A DNA stretch of 64,000 bases from assembly GCA_965214375.1 (NCBI GenBank), contig OZ243947.1:2480001-2544000 (forward strand), in the 5' to 3' direction. The position numbers and the translations under genes were made by a program. Position 1 is the first letter of the stretch, and each line of letters starts with the position of its first letter. The DNA is from Endobugula sp965214375. GTDB taxonomy: Bacteria > Pseudomonadota > Gammaproteobacteria > Pseudomonadales > Cellvibrionaceae. The notes under the pieces were generated by a model. It was not told where the DNA came from. It saw only the letters and a list, made by a program, of their open reading frames with translations, and did no database searches. This document shows positions 1 through 9,051 of this stretch, piece after piece.

Positions 1-658
1 GTGCCGCGTAAATCCAGCTGAAGGCGTCATCAAGTGATTGTTGGTACTGATAGAGTATGCTCAGACCCACTTTAATGCCTGCGAGTGTTGGATATTCTTG
101 AGCATGTGCTTGAAAGCGTGTGATCAGTGTTTGACGAGTATCGCTGTCTGTCTGTTTGCTGTAGTTGGCAATCGTTTCGAAAAAAGCGCCGGCATCTTCC
201 GATAGCTGTGCGGTAGTTAGCAGTTGTTCAGTATAATCCAGTGCTTTTAGTGGTTGTTGTAATCCCAGATACGCATTGGCAACCAGTACAATGGCCTCGC
301 GGTTGTTGGGTTCATGCTGTAACCAGAGTTCACCCATGTCCAGCGTTTCTTTATGGCGACGAAAGTACTGGGTAATTCTGGCTGCCTGGGCAATCACGGC
401 TTTATCGTTGGTGTGATAGGCCTGCTCAAGATAATTCTCAATGGTCACATCAAATTGTTGCCTTGATGCAGCTACCTCTGCGACCAGTAATGAATAGAGT
501 GTATCGATAGAAAAGTTACGATAGTGAATGGCAGGTGTGGCAGTCTCAGCCAGCGTTTTTGTGGCTGTGTCGTTAGCCTTGTTTTCGAGTTGTGTGGCGC
601 AACCTGCCAAAAATATCAGGCTAAAACCGAACAGGTGCAATAATCTTTGATAGTTCAT
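1..658 (-). CDS. TPR-type outer-membrane lipoprotein, 3' part beyond window
   Basis: The reverse strand is open from an ATG at 656-658 to the window edge, so the C-terminus is missing. The N-terminus is a lipoprotein signal: a hydrophobic stretch ending in a lipobox LAGC at about residues 17-20. The rest is helical, with TPR-like pairs (for example EPNNREAIVLVANAYLGLQ). Position and character match the tetratricopeptide lipoprotein that sits divergently upstream of hemA in Pseudomonas (PA4667-like). That match is from family knowledge; no specific function is visible. It shares a short divergent promoter region (659-758) with hemA. Confidence 0.75.
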   Translation of the reverse strand, partial: MNYQRLLHLFGFSLIFLAGCATQLENKANDTATKTLAETATPAIHYRNFSIDTLYSLLVAEVAASRQQFDVTIENYLEQAYHTNDKAVIAQAARITQYFRRHKETLDMGELWLQHEPNNREAIVLVANAYLGLQQPLKALDYTEQLLTTAQLSEDAGAFFETIANYSKQTDSDTRQTLITRFQAHAQEYPTLAGIKVGLSILYQYQQSLDDAFSWIYAA

Positions 659-758
659 AGGGAAAGTGTAAACCCCTTATTGCCACAAGCCAAGTTATTC
701 GTCTGCTGGTGGGTCATGCTACAATACACGTTACACACGAGTTTTATGTCACCGAACC

Positions 759-2051
759 ATGATTTCACTGTTTGTATTGGGTATTAATCACGATAGCGCA
801 CCGATTGATGTGCGTGAACGTGTTGCCTTTGCGCCAGAGTCTATAGAAGCGGCTTTGCAGTCTCTGATTATAGACACTCAGGCGACAGAATCGGCCATTA
901 TATCCACCTGCAATCGCACTGAGCTGTACACCGTCTTTGCCGATGGTGTGACAGAAGAGCGCGCTAAACAGCAATTATTACAGTGGTTGGCAGATCATCA
1001 CTGCTTACGTCATGACCTGTTGTCGACATGCAGCTACTTCTACCGCTCGGAACAAGCCATTATGCATATGATGTCTGTTGCCAGTGGTCTTGACTCTCTC
1101 ATTCTGGGTGAGCCGCAAATTTTGGGGCAGATGAAATCCTGCTATGCGGTTGCACAAGCCGCCGATACACTGGCGCGTGAATTACATGGTGTCTTCCAAA
1201 AGGTATTCAGTGTCGCCAAGCAGGTAAGAACGCATACGGCTATTGGAGAGAACCCGGTGTCTGTTGCCTATGCGTCTGTCGGCTTGGCACAACAGATATT
1301 TTCAGACCTGCAAAAGAACACCGCCTTGTTGATTGGTGCGGGTGAGACGATAGATTTGGCCGCGCGTCATCTTAAGCAACAGGGCATTGGTCGTATGATA
1401 TTTGCCAATAGAACATTGAGTAATGCTCAACCGTTGGCGGCTGAGTTTGCAGCAACCGCAGTGTTGTTGTCTGATATTCCTGATCAATTGGTGTATGCCG
1501 ATATTGTGATTTCTTCAACGGCCAGCCAACTACCAATATTGGGTAAAGGGGCGGTTGAGTCTGCATTAAAGCAGCGCCGTCGTCAGCCCATCTTTATGGT
1601 CGATATTGCGGTGCCTCGTGATATTGAAGCTGAGGTTGGGGAGCTTGATGACGTCTACTTGTATACGGTGGATGATTTACGCATGGTGATTGATGAGAAT
1701 AAACAATCACGTGAAAATGCCGCTGCACAAGCACGAGACATTATCCAATCAGCGATCAATGAGTTTCTTCAAGAGTCTCGAGTTAGCCATTCGGTATCCG
1801 CGATTAAAACCTATCGCCAATATGCAGAAACGCTGCGTGATGAAGTCTTACAAAAGGCGCTCAGTGATTTGAATAATGGCGTATCTCCCGAAGACGTTGT
1901 TCGTGTGATGGCGAATAGCCTGACAAACAAAATGTTACATGCCCCGACCAATCAACTTAAACAAGCCAGCTCTAATGGTGATGAAGAGCTCTTGAATCTA
2001 ACCAAGAAACTGTTTGCCGTAGAAGCATTAGCGGTCAAAAAACAGCCCTGA
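759..2051 (+). CDS. hemA: Glutamyl-tRNA reductase
   Basis: Reduces glutamyl-tRNA to glutamate-1-semialdehyde, the first committed step of C5 tetrapyrrole synthesis, in the cytoplasm. The 430-residue length is normal. The catalytic Cys is at about residue 51 in STCNRTEL, followed by the conserved GLDSLILGEPQILGQ segment. A Rossmann NADPH domain begins near residue 180 with LLIGAGETIDLAARHL, and a C-terminal dimerisation helix follows. In the canonical family the nucleotide motif is usually GAGEM; here it is GAGET. It is the first gene of the hemA-prfA-prmC-moeB run, and prfA begins 38 bases downstream. Confidence 0.97.
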   Translation: MISLFVLGINHDSAPIDVRERVAFAPESIEAALQSLIIDTQATESAIISTCNRTELYTVFADGVTEERAKQQLLQWLADHHCLRHDLLSTCSYFYRSEQAIMHMMSVASGLDSLILGEPQILGQMKSCYAVAQAADTLARELHGVFQKVFSVAKQVRTHTAIGENPVSVAYASVGLAQQIFSDLQKNTALLIGAGETIDLAARHLKQQGIGRMIFANRTLSNAQPLAAEFAATAVLLSDIPDQLVYADIVISSTASQLPILGKGAVESALKQRRRQPIFMVDIAVPRDIEAEVGELDDVYLYTVDDLRMVIDENKQSRENAAAQARDIIQSAINEFLQESRVSHSVSAIKTYRQYAETLRDEVLQKALSDLNNGVSPEDVVRVMANSLTNKMLHAPTNQLKQASSNGDEELLNLTKKLFAVEALAVKKQP

Positions 2052-2089
2052 TTACCTATAGCAACAAATACATAAGAAGTGAATACACT

Positions 2090-3175
2090 ATGATGAAGTC
2101 CTCTATTCTGGAAAAGCTGGATAATTTACAGGAGCGTTATATTGAGGTGGCTGCATTATTAAGTGATGCCGATACCATAGCGGACCAGAATCGTTTTCGT
2201 GATCTATCAAAGGAATATGCCGAGTTAGAACCTGTGGTGAAATGCTACAGTGCTTACAAACACATTATTGATGATATTGAAGAAGCAAAGTCGCTGCTTA
2301 AAGACAGTGATGCTGATATGCGTGCAATGGGTCAGGAGGAACTGAAAGCAGCGGAACAAGCACAAGAGCCGCTTGAATTGGAGTTGCAAAAACTCTTGTT
2401 GCCAAAAGACCCTAATGATGAAAAAAATGTCTTTCTGGAAATTCGTGCAGGCACGGGTGGTGATGAGGCGGCAATATTTTCTGGCGACCTTTTTCGTATG
2501 TACAGCAAATATGCAGAAAAGCGCGGTTGGCGTGTTGAAGTCATTAGTGAAAATGCAGGTGATCATGGAGGCTATAAAGAATTGATTACCCGGATTGTCG
2601 GGCAAGGTGTCTATTCACAACTAAAGTTTGAATCAGGCGCACACCGTGTACAACGTGTGCCTGAGACTGAATCGCAAGGTCGGGTACATACCTCGGCCTG
2701 TACCGTGGCCATTATGCCCGAAGCGGATGAACAGGCGGCTGTTGATATTAACAAAGCTGACCTGCGTATTGACACTTTTCGTGCCAGTGGTGCCGGTGGT
2801 CAGCATGTCAATAAAACCGATTCAGCCATCCGTATTACACATATCCCTACCGGAGTGGTGGTGGAATGTCAGGATGAGCGCTCACAACATAAAAATAAAG
2901 CCCGTGCCTTGTCATTATTGGCATCGCGCCTGCAAAGTGCCCAAGACGAAGTTACCGCCAAAGAACTTGCTGATGAACGTAAAAACTTGGTCGGCAGCGG
3001 CGACCGCTCCGAGCGCATTCGCACGTATAATTTTCCGCAAGGTCGTGTGACAGATCACCGCATTAATTTAACCTTGTATAAATTACAAGAAGTCATGGAA
3101 GGCGAGTTGGATGAAATTGTACAGCCATTAGTGAATGAATTTCAGGCCGACCAACTGGCGGCACTATCTGCCTAA
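2090..3175 (+). CDS. prfA: Peptide chain release factor 1
   Basis: Recognises UAA and UAG and triggers peptidyl-tRNA hydrolysis on the ribosome. The 361 residues match RF1. The decoding PxT motif appears as PET in RVPETESQGRVHTSA, and the peptidyl-transferase-centre GGQ lies in RASGAGGQHVNK. Two adjacent ATGs (2090 and 2093) are possible starts. prmC follows almost at once and methylates the GGQ glutamine, so the pair makes functional sense. An intact RF1 argues against reassignment of UAG or UAA in this genome, which matters for reading the broken genes downstream. Confidence 0.98.
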   Translation: MMKSSILEKLDNLQERYIEVAALLSDADTIADQNRFRDLSKEYAELEPVVKCYSAYKHIIDDIEEAKSLLKDSDADMRAMGQEELKAAEQAQEPLELELQKLLLPKDPNDEKNVFLEIRAGTGGDEAAIFSGDLFRMYSKYAEKRGWRVEVISENAGDHGGYKELITRIVGQGVYSQLKFESGAHRVQRVPETESQGRVHTSACTVAIMPEADEQAAVDINKADLRIDTFRASGAGGQHVNKTDSAIRITHIPTGVVVECQDERSQHKNKARALSLLASRLQSAQDEVTAKELADERKNLVGSGDRSERIRTYNFPQGRVTDHRINLTLYKLQEVMEGELDEIVQPLVNEFQADQLAALSA

Positions 3176-3184
3176 TGATGATTG

Positions 3185-4048
3185 ATGAGTGAATTGACGA
3201 TTGCCGAGTGTTTGACCCGTACAAAAGACCTAGAATCTGTCTCGGATAGTGCCCGTCTGGATGTTGAATTGCTATTAGCGTACGTGCTACAAAAAGATCG
3301 TAGCTATTTATATACTTGGCCTGAACAGGTATTAAACCCCGCGCATAAAAACAACTTTTTAATGCTCCTTGAGCGTCGCCAATCGGGTGAGCCGATCGCT
3401 TATATTCTCGGTTATAAATATTTTTGGGATTTATGCTTGTCGGTAGATGCCAGTACCTTAATTCCCCGACCAGAAACCGAATTGCTCGTTGAAACTGCAC
3501 TGTCTTTTTATCATCAAGATGATACCCAACACGTGCGTACGGTGATTGATTTGGGTGCGGGGACAGGCGCCATTGCACTCGCGTTGGCCAGTGAAAAACC
3601 ACATTGGCACATTATGGCGGTTGATAAAAGTGCAGACGGCTGTCGTCTTGCTAAAAAAAATTGCCACTTATGCGAGGCAAACAATGTTACCGTGTCTTGC
3701 AGTGATTGGTTGGCGTCTATCAATATTGGTGATGTGGATATGATTGTCAGTAACCCGCCTTACATTGATGCAATGGATCCACATTTGCAGCAAGGCGATG
3801 TTAAGTTTGAACCTCGCAGTGCCTTGGTTGCTGGGAATCACGGTTTGGCGGATATTGAAATCATTACGCAACAGGCAAAACATGCCTTGAAACCTCAGGG
3901 ATATTTGTTATTTGAACATGGATATCAACAAGCGCAGGAGGTCACAGGTATTCTGCAACAGCATGGTTATATAGAATGCTTTACGATGAATGATATAGCC
4001 GGGCATCCGCGAGTAACGGGCGCTAGAAATAGTGGTAATAACCGATGA
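3185..4048 (+). CDS. prmC: Release factor glutamine methyltransferase
   Basis: SAM-dependent N5-glutamine methyltransferase acting on the GGQ motif of RF1 and RF2. The SAM-binding site is seen in VIDLGAGTGAIALALA and the catalytic NPPY in IVSNPPYIDAMDP. Length is about 287 residues. The frame opens at a TTG (3182), but the ATG at 3185 gives the usual MSELTI-type N-terminus and is preferred. It lies 9 bases after prfA and overlaps the start of moeB, so the genes are probably co-transcribed and translationally coupled. Confidence 0.96.
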   Translation: MSELTIAECLTRTKDLESVSDSARLDVELLLAYVLQKDRSYLYTWPEQVLNPAHKNNFLMLLERRQSGEPIAYILGYKYFWDLCLSVDASTLIPRPETELLVETALSFYHQDDTQHVRTVIDLGAGTGAIALALASEKPHWHIMAVDKSADGCRLAKKNCHLCEANNVTVSCSDWLASINIGDVDMIVSNPPYIDAMDPHLQQGDVKFEPRSALVAGNHGLADIEIITQQAKHALKPQGYLLFEHGYQQAQEVTGILQQHGYIECFTMNDIAGHPRVTGARNSGNNR

Positions 4049-4791
4049 TGACCGATGATGAGTTACTGCGTTATAGTCGCCATATTTTATTGGCCGATAT
4101 TGACGTGGCGGGGCAAGAATCATTGTGTCAGGCTCACGTAATGATTGTTGGTTTGGGCGGCTTGGGTTGCCCCGTGGCATTATATCTTGCCGCTTCGGGG
4201 GTGGGTCATCTAACGTTGGTCGATTTTGATGAGGTTGATGCATCCAATTTGCAACGGCAAATTGCGCATACACAGCAGCATATCGGTCTTAATAAGGCGA
4301 AATCAGCTATGCTGTCAGTGCAGCAGATCAACCCTTCAGTGACGGTTGATACTATTGAGGAAAAGGTGGATAGTGATGAGTGGCAAGTACACCTTGAGAC
4401 TGTCGATATCGTTGCAGATTGCACCGATAATTTTGCCACACGATTTGCGTTGAACAAGGCAGGTTATCATGCCAAAAAGCCGCTGGTTTCTGGTGCGGCC
4501 ATTCGTTTTGAAGGCCAGTTAAGTGTGTTCGATTTTCGTGATCCCCAAACACCCTGTTATCAATGCCTCTACAGCGATCAGATTGATGATAATCTGTCGT
4601 GTGCGGAATCCGGAGTGCTGTCACCTGTCGTGGGTGTTATTGGCAGTTTACAGGCCTTGGAAGTGATTAAGTTGATTGTTAATATCGGTAATAGTTTAAC
4701 GGGTCGTTTATTAATATTCGATGCCAAACATCATCAATGGCAAGAGTTACAATTGCCAAGAGATTCATCATGCCCGATTTGTTCGGTATAG
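4045..4791 (+). CDS. moeB: Adenylyltransferase MoeB/ThiF family
   Basis: E1-like enzyme that adenylates the C-terminal Gly of MoaD (molybdopterin synthase small subunit) or of ThiS. The 248 residues include the nucleotide loop GLGGLGCPVALYLAASG at about residues 34-50, the acidic DFDEVDASNLQRQ segment, DCTDNFATRFALN, and zinc-binding Cys pairs CYQC and CPIC near the C-terminus. ATGs at 4045 and 4048 both overlap the prmC stop. In Pseudomonas murI usually follows; here it does not. MoeB and ThiF cannot be told apart firmly from sequence alone, and position favours MoeB. Confidence 0.9.
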   Translation: MMTDDELLRYSRHILLADIDVAGQESLCQAHVMIVGLGGLGCPVALYLAASGVGHLTLVDFDEVDASNLQRQIAHTQQHIGLNKAKSAMLSVQQINPSVTVDTIEEKVDSDEWQVHLETVDIVADCTDNFATRFALNKAGYHAKKPLVSGAAIRFEGQLSVFDFRDPQTPCYQCLYSDQIDDNLSCAESGVLSPVVGVIGSLQALEVIKLIVNIGNSLTGRLLIFDAKHHQWQELQLPRDSSCPICSV

Positions 4792-4818
4792 TGAGTACTA
4801 TCATTAAGAGAGCATATT

Positions 4819-5190
4819 ATGTTTAACCGTTTGTTTAATACCCGGGCTATTCGGCGTGAAAAAAATTATGCGCTATTGTGCCAAACGTTTGCAGAAGAGA
4901 AGATCACCACCGAAGAGCAAATAATGCAATGTCGCAGCGCTATGTTTAACAACGCTAAGGCCTCTGTCGCGATTGTGTTTATGATCGGTGTTTCTCTGGC
5001 GGCTATTTTTGCTAAAATGGCAGTGTTCTTTTTAATCATCACAGCATTAATCATTCTTTCAATTATCCATTCAACTCATCAAGGGCGCACGTTAGCATTG
5101 CGTTATCTTAAAGAAGTGATTAATGCCCCTTCTAGCGCATTACTACCAGAAAATGCTAACGCTGAAACGACTTTGGAAATGCAGGAATAA
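4819..5190 (+). CDS. Small two-TM membrane protein, unknown function
   Basis: A 123-residue protein that I do not recognise. Residues of about 48-65 and 68-86 are two closely spaced hydrophobic helices (KASVAIVFMIGVSLAAIFA, then FFLIITALIILSII). The N-terminus is basic and amphipathic, and the acidic C-terminal tail ends ETTLEMQE, so it is probably an inner-membrane hairpin protein. Its stop codon overlaps the rhlB start (A of TAATG), which suggests co-translation with the helicase. Confidence 0.7.
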   Translation: MFNRLFNTRAIRREKNYALLCQTFAEEKITTEEQIMQCRSAMFNNAKASVAIVFMIGVSLAAIFAKMAVFFLIITALIILSIIHSTHQGRTLALRYLKEVINAPSSALLPENANAETTLEMQE

Positions 5191-6416
5191 TGATTAGACG
5201 TAAAGCAAAAAAACAAACGGCATGGGATGTGAGTGAATTTGATGTTCCTGAACAAAAGGGTAAAACCCGTTTTCATGATTTGGGGCTTAATGAAAAACTC
5301 ATGCATGCTATTGCTGATTTGGGTTTTCAATATTGTTCACCCATTCAGGCGCAATCGCTACCCAATACGCTTAACGGGCATGATCTTTTAGGTAAGGCGC
5401 AAACCGGCACCGGTAAAACGGCTGCATTTTTGATCGCACTGATGAATGATTTATTGGAAAACCCCTTAGAGTGTGAGCGTTATGCGGGGGAAGCACGAGC
5501 TCTGATTATTGCCCCTACCCGGGAATTGGTCGTTCAGATTGCTGATGATGCGCATGCGTTAGCAAAATACACTGGCCTGAGTATTCATACACTAGTGGGT
5601 GGTATGGATTCTGGCAAGCAACAAAAAGCCATTCGCGATAAATTAGTAGATATTCTGGTGGCAACCCCCGGCAGATTACTAGACTTCGCCAGCAATAAAG
5701 ATGTGTATCTTGATCAAGTGGAAATACTGGTGTTAGATGAGGCTGATCGTATGTTGGATATGGGCTTTATTCCACAGGTGCGTCGTATTGTGCGCTTAAC
5801 ACCACGCAAGGAAAATCGTCAGACTCTCTTCTTCTCCGCGACCTTTACGGGTGACGTAGAGCGCTTAGCCGACCAATGGACAGTGGATCCTGTCTCTGTT
5901 GAGATAGAGCCTGAAAGTGTGGCGACGGATACTGTCGAACAGCATGTCTATTTGGTTGCCACGGATGAAAAGTATCAGTTGTTAACCAATCTTGTCAGCC
6001 AAGATGATGTCGATAGTTTGATTGTTTTTGCCAATCGTCGTGACGAATGTCGTCGTTTGTATGAACGTCTTTCACGGCAGGGTTTTGCGGTAGGGTTGTT
6101 GTCCGGTGAGGTCGCTCAACAAAAGCGTATGAAGACGCTGGATAGATTTAAATCTGGACGTATTAAAGTACTGGTGGCGACGGATGTGGCTGGTCGCGGT
6201 ATTCATATTGATGGCATCAGTCATGTGGTTAACTACACACTTCCCGAAGAGCCTGAAGATTATGTGCACCGTATCGGTCGTACGGGTCGAGCGGGTAAGC
6301 AGGGTGTTTCCATTAGTTTTGCTTGTGAGCATGATGCTTTTGCTTTACCTGCTATTGAAGAACTGCTGGGTAAAAAGATTGCGTGTGAACAACCGCCAGA
6401 AGAGCTTTTAACGTAA
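5190..6416 (+). CDS. rhlB: DEAD-box ATP-dependent RNA helicase, RhlB type
   Basis: ATP-dependent RNA unwinding enzyme; RhlB partners RNase E in the degradosome in relatives. The 408 residues show the Q motif (CSPIQAQSLP), Walker A AQTGTGKT, PTRELV, DEAD in VLDEADRMLDMGF, SAT in FFSATF, and HRIGRTGRAG. A basic N-terminal extension (RRKAKKQTAWDV) precedes the core. Assignment to RhlB rather than RhlE or SrmB rests on length and overall pattern. It converges with the ABC ATPase at 6425 with only 8 bases between the stops and no visible terminator. Confidence 0.88.
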   Translation: MIRRKAKKQTAWDVSEFDVPEQKGKTRFHDLGLNEKLMHAIADLGFQYCSPIQAQSLPNTLNGHDLLGKAQTGTGKTAAFLIALMNDLLENPLECERYAGEARALIIAPTRELVVQIADDAHALAKYTGLSIHTLVGGMDSGKQQKAIRDKLVDILVATPGRLLDFASNKDVYLDQVEILVLDEADRMLDMGFIPQVRRIVRLTPRKENRQTLFFSATFTGDVERLADQWTVDPVSVEIEPESVATDTVEQHVYLVATDEKYQLLTNLVSQDDVDSLIVFANRRDECRRLYERLSRQGFAVGLLSGEVAQQKRMKTLDRFKSGRIKVLVATDVAGRGIHIDGISHVVNYTLPEEPEDYVHRIGRTGRAGKQGVSISFACEHDAFALPAIEELLGKKIACEQPPEELLT

Positions 6417-6424
6417 ATAGTGGA

Positions 6425-7528
6425 TCAAATCTTTAATATATGTAAAAAGTCTTTAGGTAGATCAATAGATACAATATTTCCTTCTTGTAAAATTTTTTTA
6501 TTGGGTAGCGTGTTGGGTGCTCTCGCTGAAATAAAACTGTTCCCTAATTCAATTTCATATTGAATGTTATGCCCTAGAAACGAAATTTTGGAAATTATTC
6601 CTGATAAGCTTGCGGTGTCACAAATAATAACTGCTTCAGGTTTTATGGCCAGATACACTTTTTCATTAACTGTAAACTGGTCATGATGTTTTTGTAAAGG
6701 AAGGTCTACTCGTTGTCCGAGATAACTCACGCTCACATAGGTCGACGATATTTTAATAATCATTGCTTCGATAAAGTTGCTATCCCCGATCAATTCGGCA
6801 ACAAAAACATTGTTAGGATTATTGTAAATTTCAGTCGGTGATCCGGTTTGAACGATGTTGCCATTATCCATTACAACGATTCTGTCTGCTATGCTCAAGG
6901 CTTCTTCCTGATCATGAGTAACGTAAACAGCGGTGATTCCCAGTGTTTGTTGAATTTGTTTTATTTCAAGCCTTGTTTGGGCTCGCAGTTTCATATCTAG
7001 GCTCGACAGTGGTTCATCAAAAAGAATAATAGATGGTTTCAATATAAGTGCTCTTGCAATTGCAGTGCGTTGTTGCTGTCCTCCGGATAATTCATTGGGA
7101 TAACGATTTTCCAAGCCGGCAAGGTTGACAACATGTAAGATCATTTCTACATCATTTTTGATGAGTTGAGCTGATTTGTTAAGTATGGTGAGTCCATAAG
7201 CAATATTTTCAAAGACAGTGAGGTGAGGAAATAATGCGTAGCTTTGAAAAATAAGCGGCATGTTGCGCTGATTGGTAGGAATGTCATTAATGCTTTTGCC
7301 ATCTAAAAGAATATCACCGCTATCGGCCTTATCAAGACCTGCCAGTATTCTCAGTATAGTGGTTATACCACACCCAGAGGGGCCTAAAAGCGTCAGAAAT
7401 TCTCCTCTTTTAATAGAGACATTAAAATCATCAATCGCTTTTGTCTGTTGTTGCGCCGTACTATAGAAAGTCTTATTTACACCTTTTAAGACTAAAAAAT
7501 CGTTTTCTGGCTGCAATTTTGCCTCCAT
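6425..7528 (-). CDS. ABC importer ATPase with mutated Walker A lysine
   Basis: FbpC/PotA/AfuC-type ATPase subunit of an ABC importer, about 367 residues from the ATG at 7526-7528; further in-frame codons run upstream to 7615, so the start is uncertain. Signature LSGGQQQRTAIARA, Walker B IILFDEPLSSLD, the H-loop VYVTHDQ and a C-terminal TOBE-like region are all present. The Walker A reads GPSGCGITT: the invariant Lys (residue 55) is Ile, from codon ATA at 7364-7366. One base change from AAA explains it. ATPase activity should be lost, although the frame is open. It lies divergent to the importer operon that begins at 7806 and may once have served it. Confidence 0.82.
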   Translation of the reverse strand: MEAKLQPENDFLVLKGVNKTFYSTAQQQTKAIDDFNVSIKRGEFLTLLGPSGCGITTILRILAGLDKADSGDILLDGKSINDIPTNQRNMPLIFQSYALFPHLTVFENIAYGLTILNKSAQLIKNDVEMILHVVNLAGLENRYPNELSGGQQQRTAIARALILKPSIILFDEPLSSLDMKLRAQTRLEIKQIQQTLGITAVYVTHDQEEALSIADRIVVMDNGNIVQTGSPTEIYNNPNNVFVAELIGDSNFIEAMIIKISSTYVSVSYLGQRVDLPLQKHHDQFTVNEKVYLAIKPEAVIICDTASLSGIISKISFLGHNIQYEIELGNSFISARAPNTLPNKKILQEGNIVSIDLPKDFLHILKI

Positions 7529-7805
7529 ATATTCGCTGGTATTATTATTATAAATTATCATGTGCATACAGCAGTTATAACAAACCGTATCATAGTGGTA
7601 ACAATATTGATACAAATTAGCGGCTTACATATTTCGAGATGCCTATTTGGGTTATTCTCGCTGCATATCCTAGGGCATCTATAATAATAACGCTCTTGGA
7701 GAGTGCGCCATTTATTCAACATGATTTTTGGCTTTGTTTATAGGTCTTTCAGGATTTATAAATTTATTCACTTTATAACCATTAATAAAAATGGAGAGAA
7801 TAATA

Positions 7806-8948
7806 ATGAATTTCAAAAAAATGACCAAAATTTTAGCGGGTAGCTGTATTTTACTTGCCCCCTTAACTTATGCAGACATGGATTATTTGAGCTCAGTGTC
7901 TGGGAAGTTAACAACACAATGTAGTTTGGATGCCGCAATGTGAGAAAGTGTGATTGCTGCCTTCAATAAAGCAGTAACAGAAAAAACGGGCAAGCCTTTT
8001 AAAGCATCAATGATTCGTTTAAGTACCAGTGAATCTATTACTCGTTTAAATAGTGAATTAGGTAGTTCTAAAAAAGCAGCACAGCGTAAATGTAAAGGTT
8101 TGAAAGGCGATGAACTCGAAGCCTGTTTAAATAAGACCTATAAAACCAGAATTGACGTTGTTTTTGGCGGAACTGATGGCCCTTACCGTGGCGCTCTGGA
8201 AGATAACTTATTTGCCACATATGACTATAGGGCAGATGGTGTTCATCCTTGGGCAGGTAAGTTGGTCAAAGATAGTGGTGGTCGTCTAGGTGCAATGTAT
8301 ATGGGTATTTTGGGGCTTGCTTATAACTCTGAAATACTTAAGAAGAAAGGCTTGACGCCACCAGCGGGTTGGGCGGATTTAGCAAAGTCTGAATATAAAG
8401 GTACTATTGGTGTTGCTAATGCGAATACCTCGGGTACCAGTTATAAATACCTGAGTAGTATGCTAACGGCATTTGGGTCTGAGGAAGAAGGCTGGAAACG
8501 TATTATTGCGAATCATAAAAATATTGCGCAGTATACTAAATCGGGGTCCGCGCCATGTAAGATGGTCGGTCGTGGTGAATTGCCTATTTGTATTGGTTTT
8601 ATGCACGATATTGCCAATCAGGCTCACAAGGGCTTCCCTATCATTGGTGTCGCGCCTGTAGAAGGCACTTTATTTGAGGTGGGTCCTATTGGTATTGTCA
8701 TCGGTAGTAAAAACCGAGCCACTGCGGAAGCCTTTGCTCAATTCCTATATGAGCATGTTACACAACAAGCGTTAGAAGCGGGTGGCGGTCGACAATTTCA
8801 TGCCAATGTCGAATCCAAAGTTCCTGCAGGTTCACCGGATGTAGCATCTGTCAAATTATTAAACCCTGATCCTAAGTTGGGTACAAAAAGCTTTAAAAAA
8901 TCAGTTATTGAAAAATGGAATAAAGATATTTTTCCGATTGCTCGATAG
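7806..8948 (+). pseudogene. Periplasmic binding protein of AfuA/FbpA type, nonsense codon
   Basis: Substrate-binding protein of an ABC importer. The ATG at 7806 has a good ribosome site (GGAGAG) and starts a clear signal peptide (AGSCILLAPLTYADM). Codon 46 is TGA (7941-7943). After it the same frame runs to 8948 with a full binding-protein fold (for example IDVVFGGTDGP and GWADLAKSEYKGTIGVAN). Restart at the GTG at 7950 would lack a signal peptide. The family is usually labelled iron(III)-binding, but AfuA of Actinobacillus binds hexose phosphates, and the neighbouring sugar-phosphate genes make that reading attractive here. That last step is inference. Confidence 0.85.
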
Positions 8949-9051
8949 GGTAAAAAAGGCACAAGGACGTGTCATTCTTCATTGTCAGATAATAAAAGGT
9001 TTTCTAAACGGCAGTCGCTGATTAAAATTCAATGTCTATTTTTTTGCAGGT

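Noticed and set aside
2225..2605. A 126-residue reading frame on the minus strand inside prfA
   Set aside because: Cys/Phe-rich composition and full overlap with the conserved prfA gene.
7637..7680. Inverted repeat AGATGCC/GGCATCT upstream of the binding-protein gene
   Set aside because: Only 7 bp with a 30-base loop and no T-tail; too weak to call an operator or terminator.
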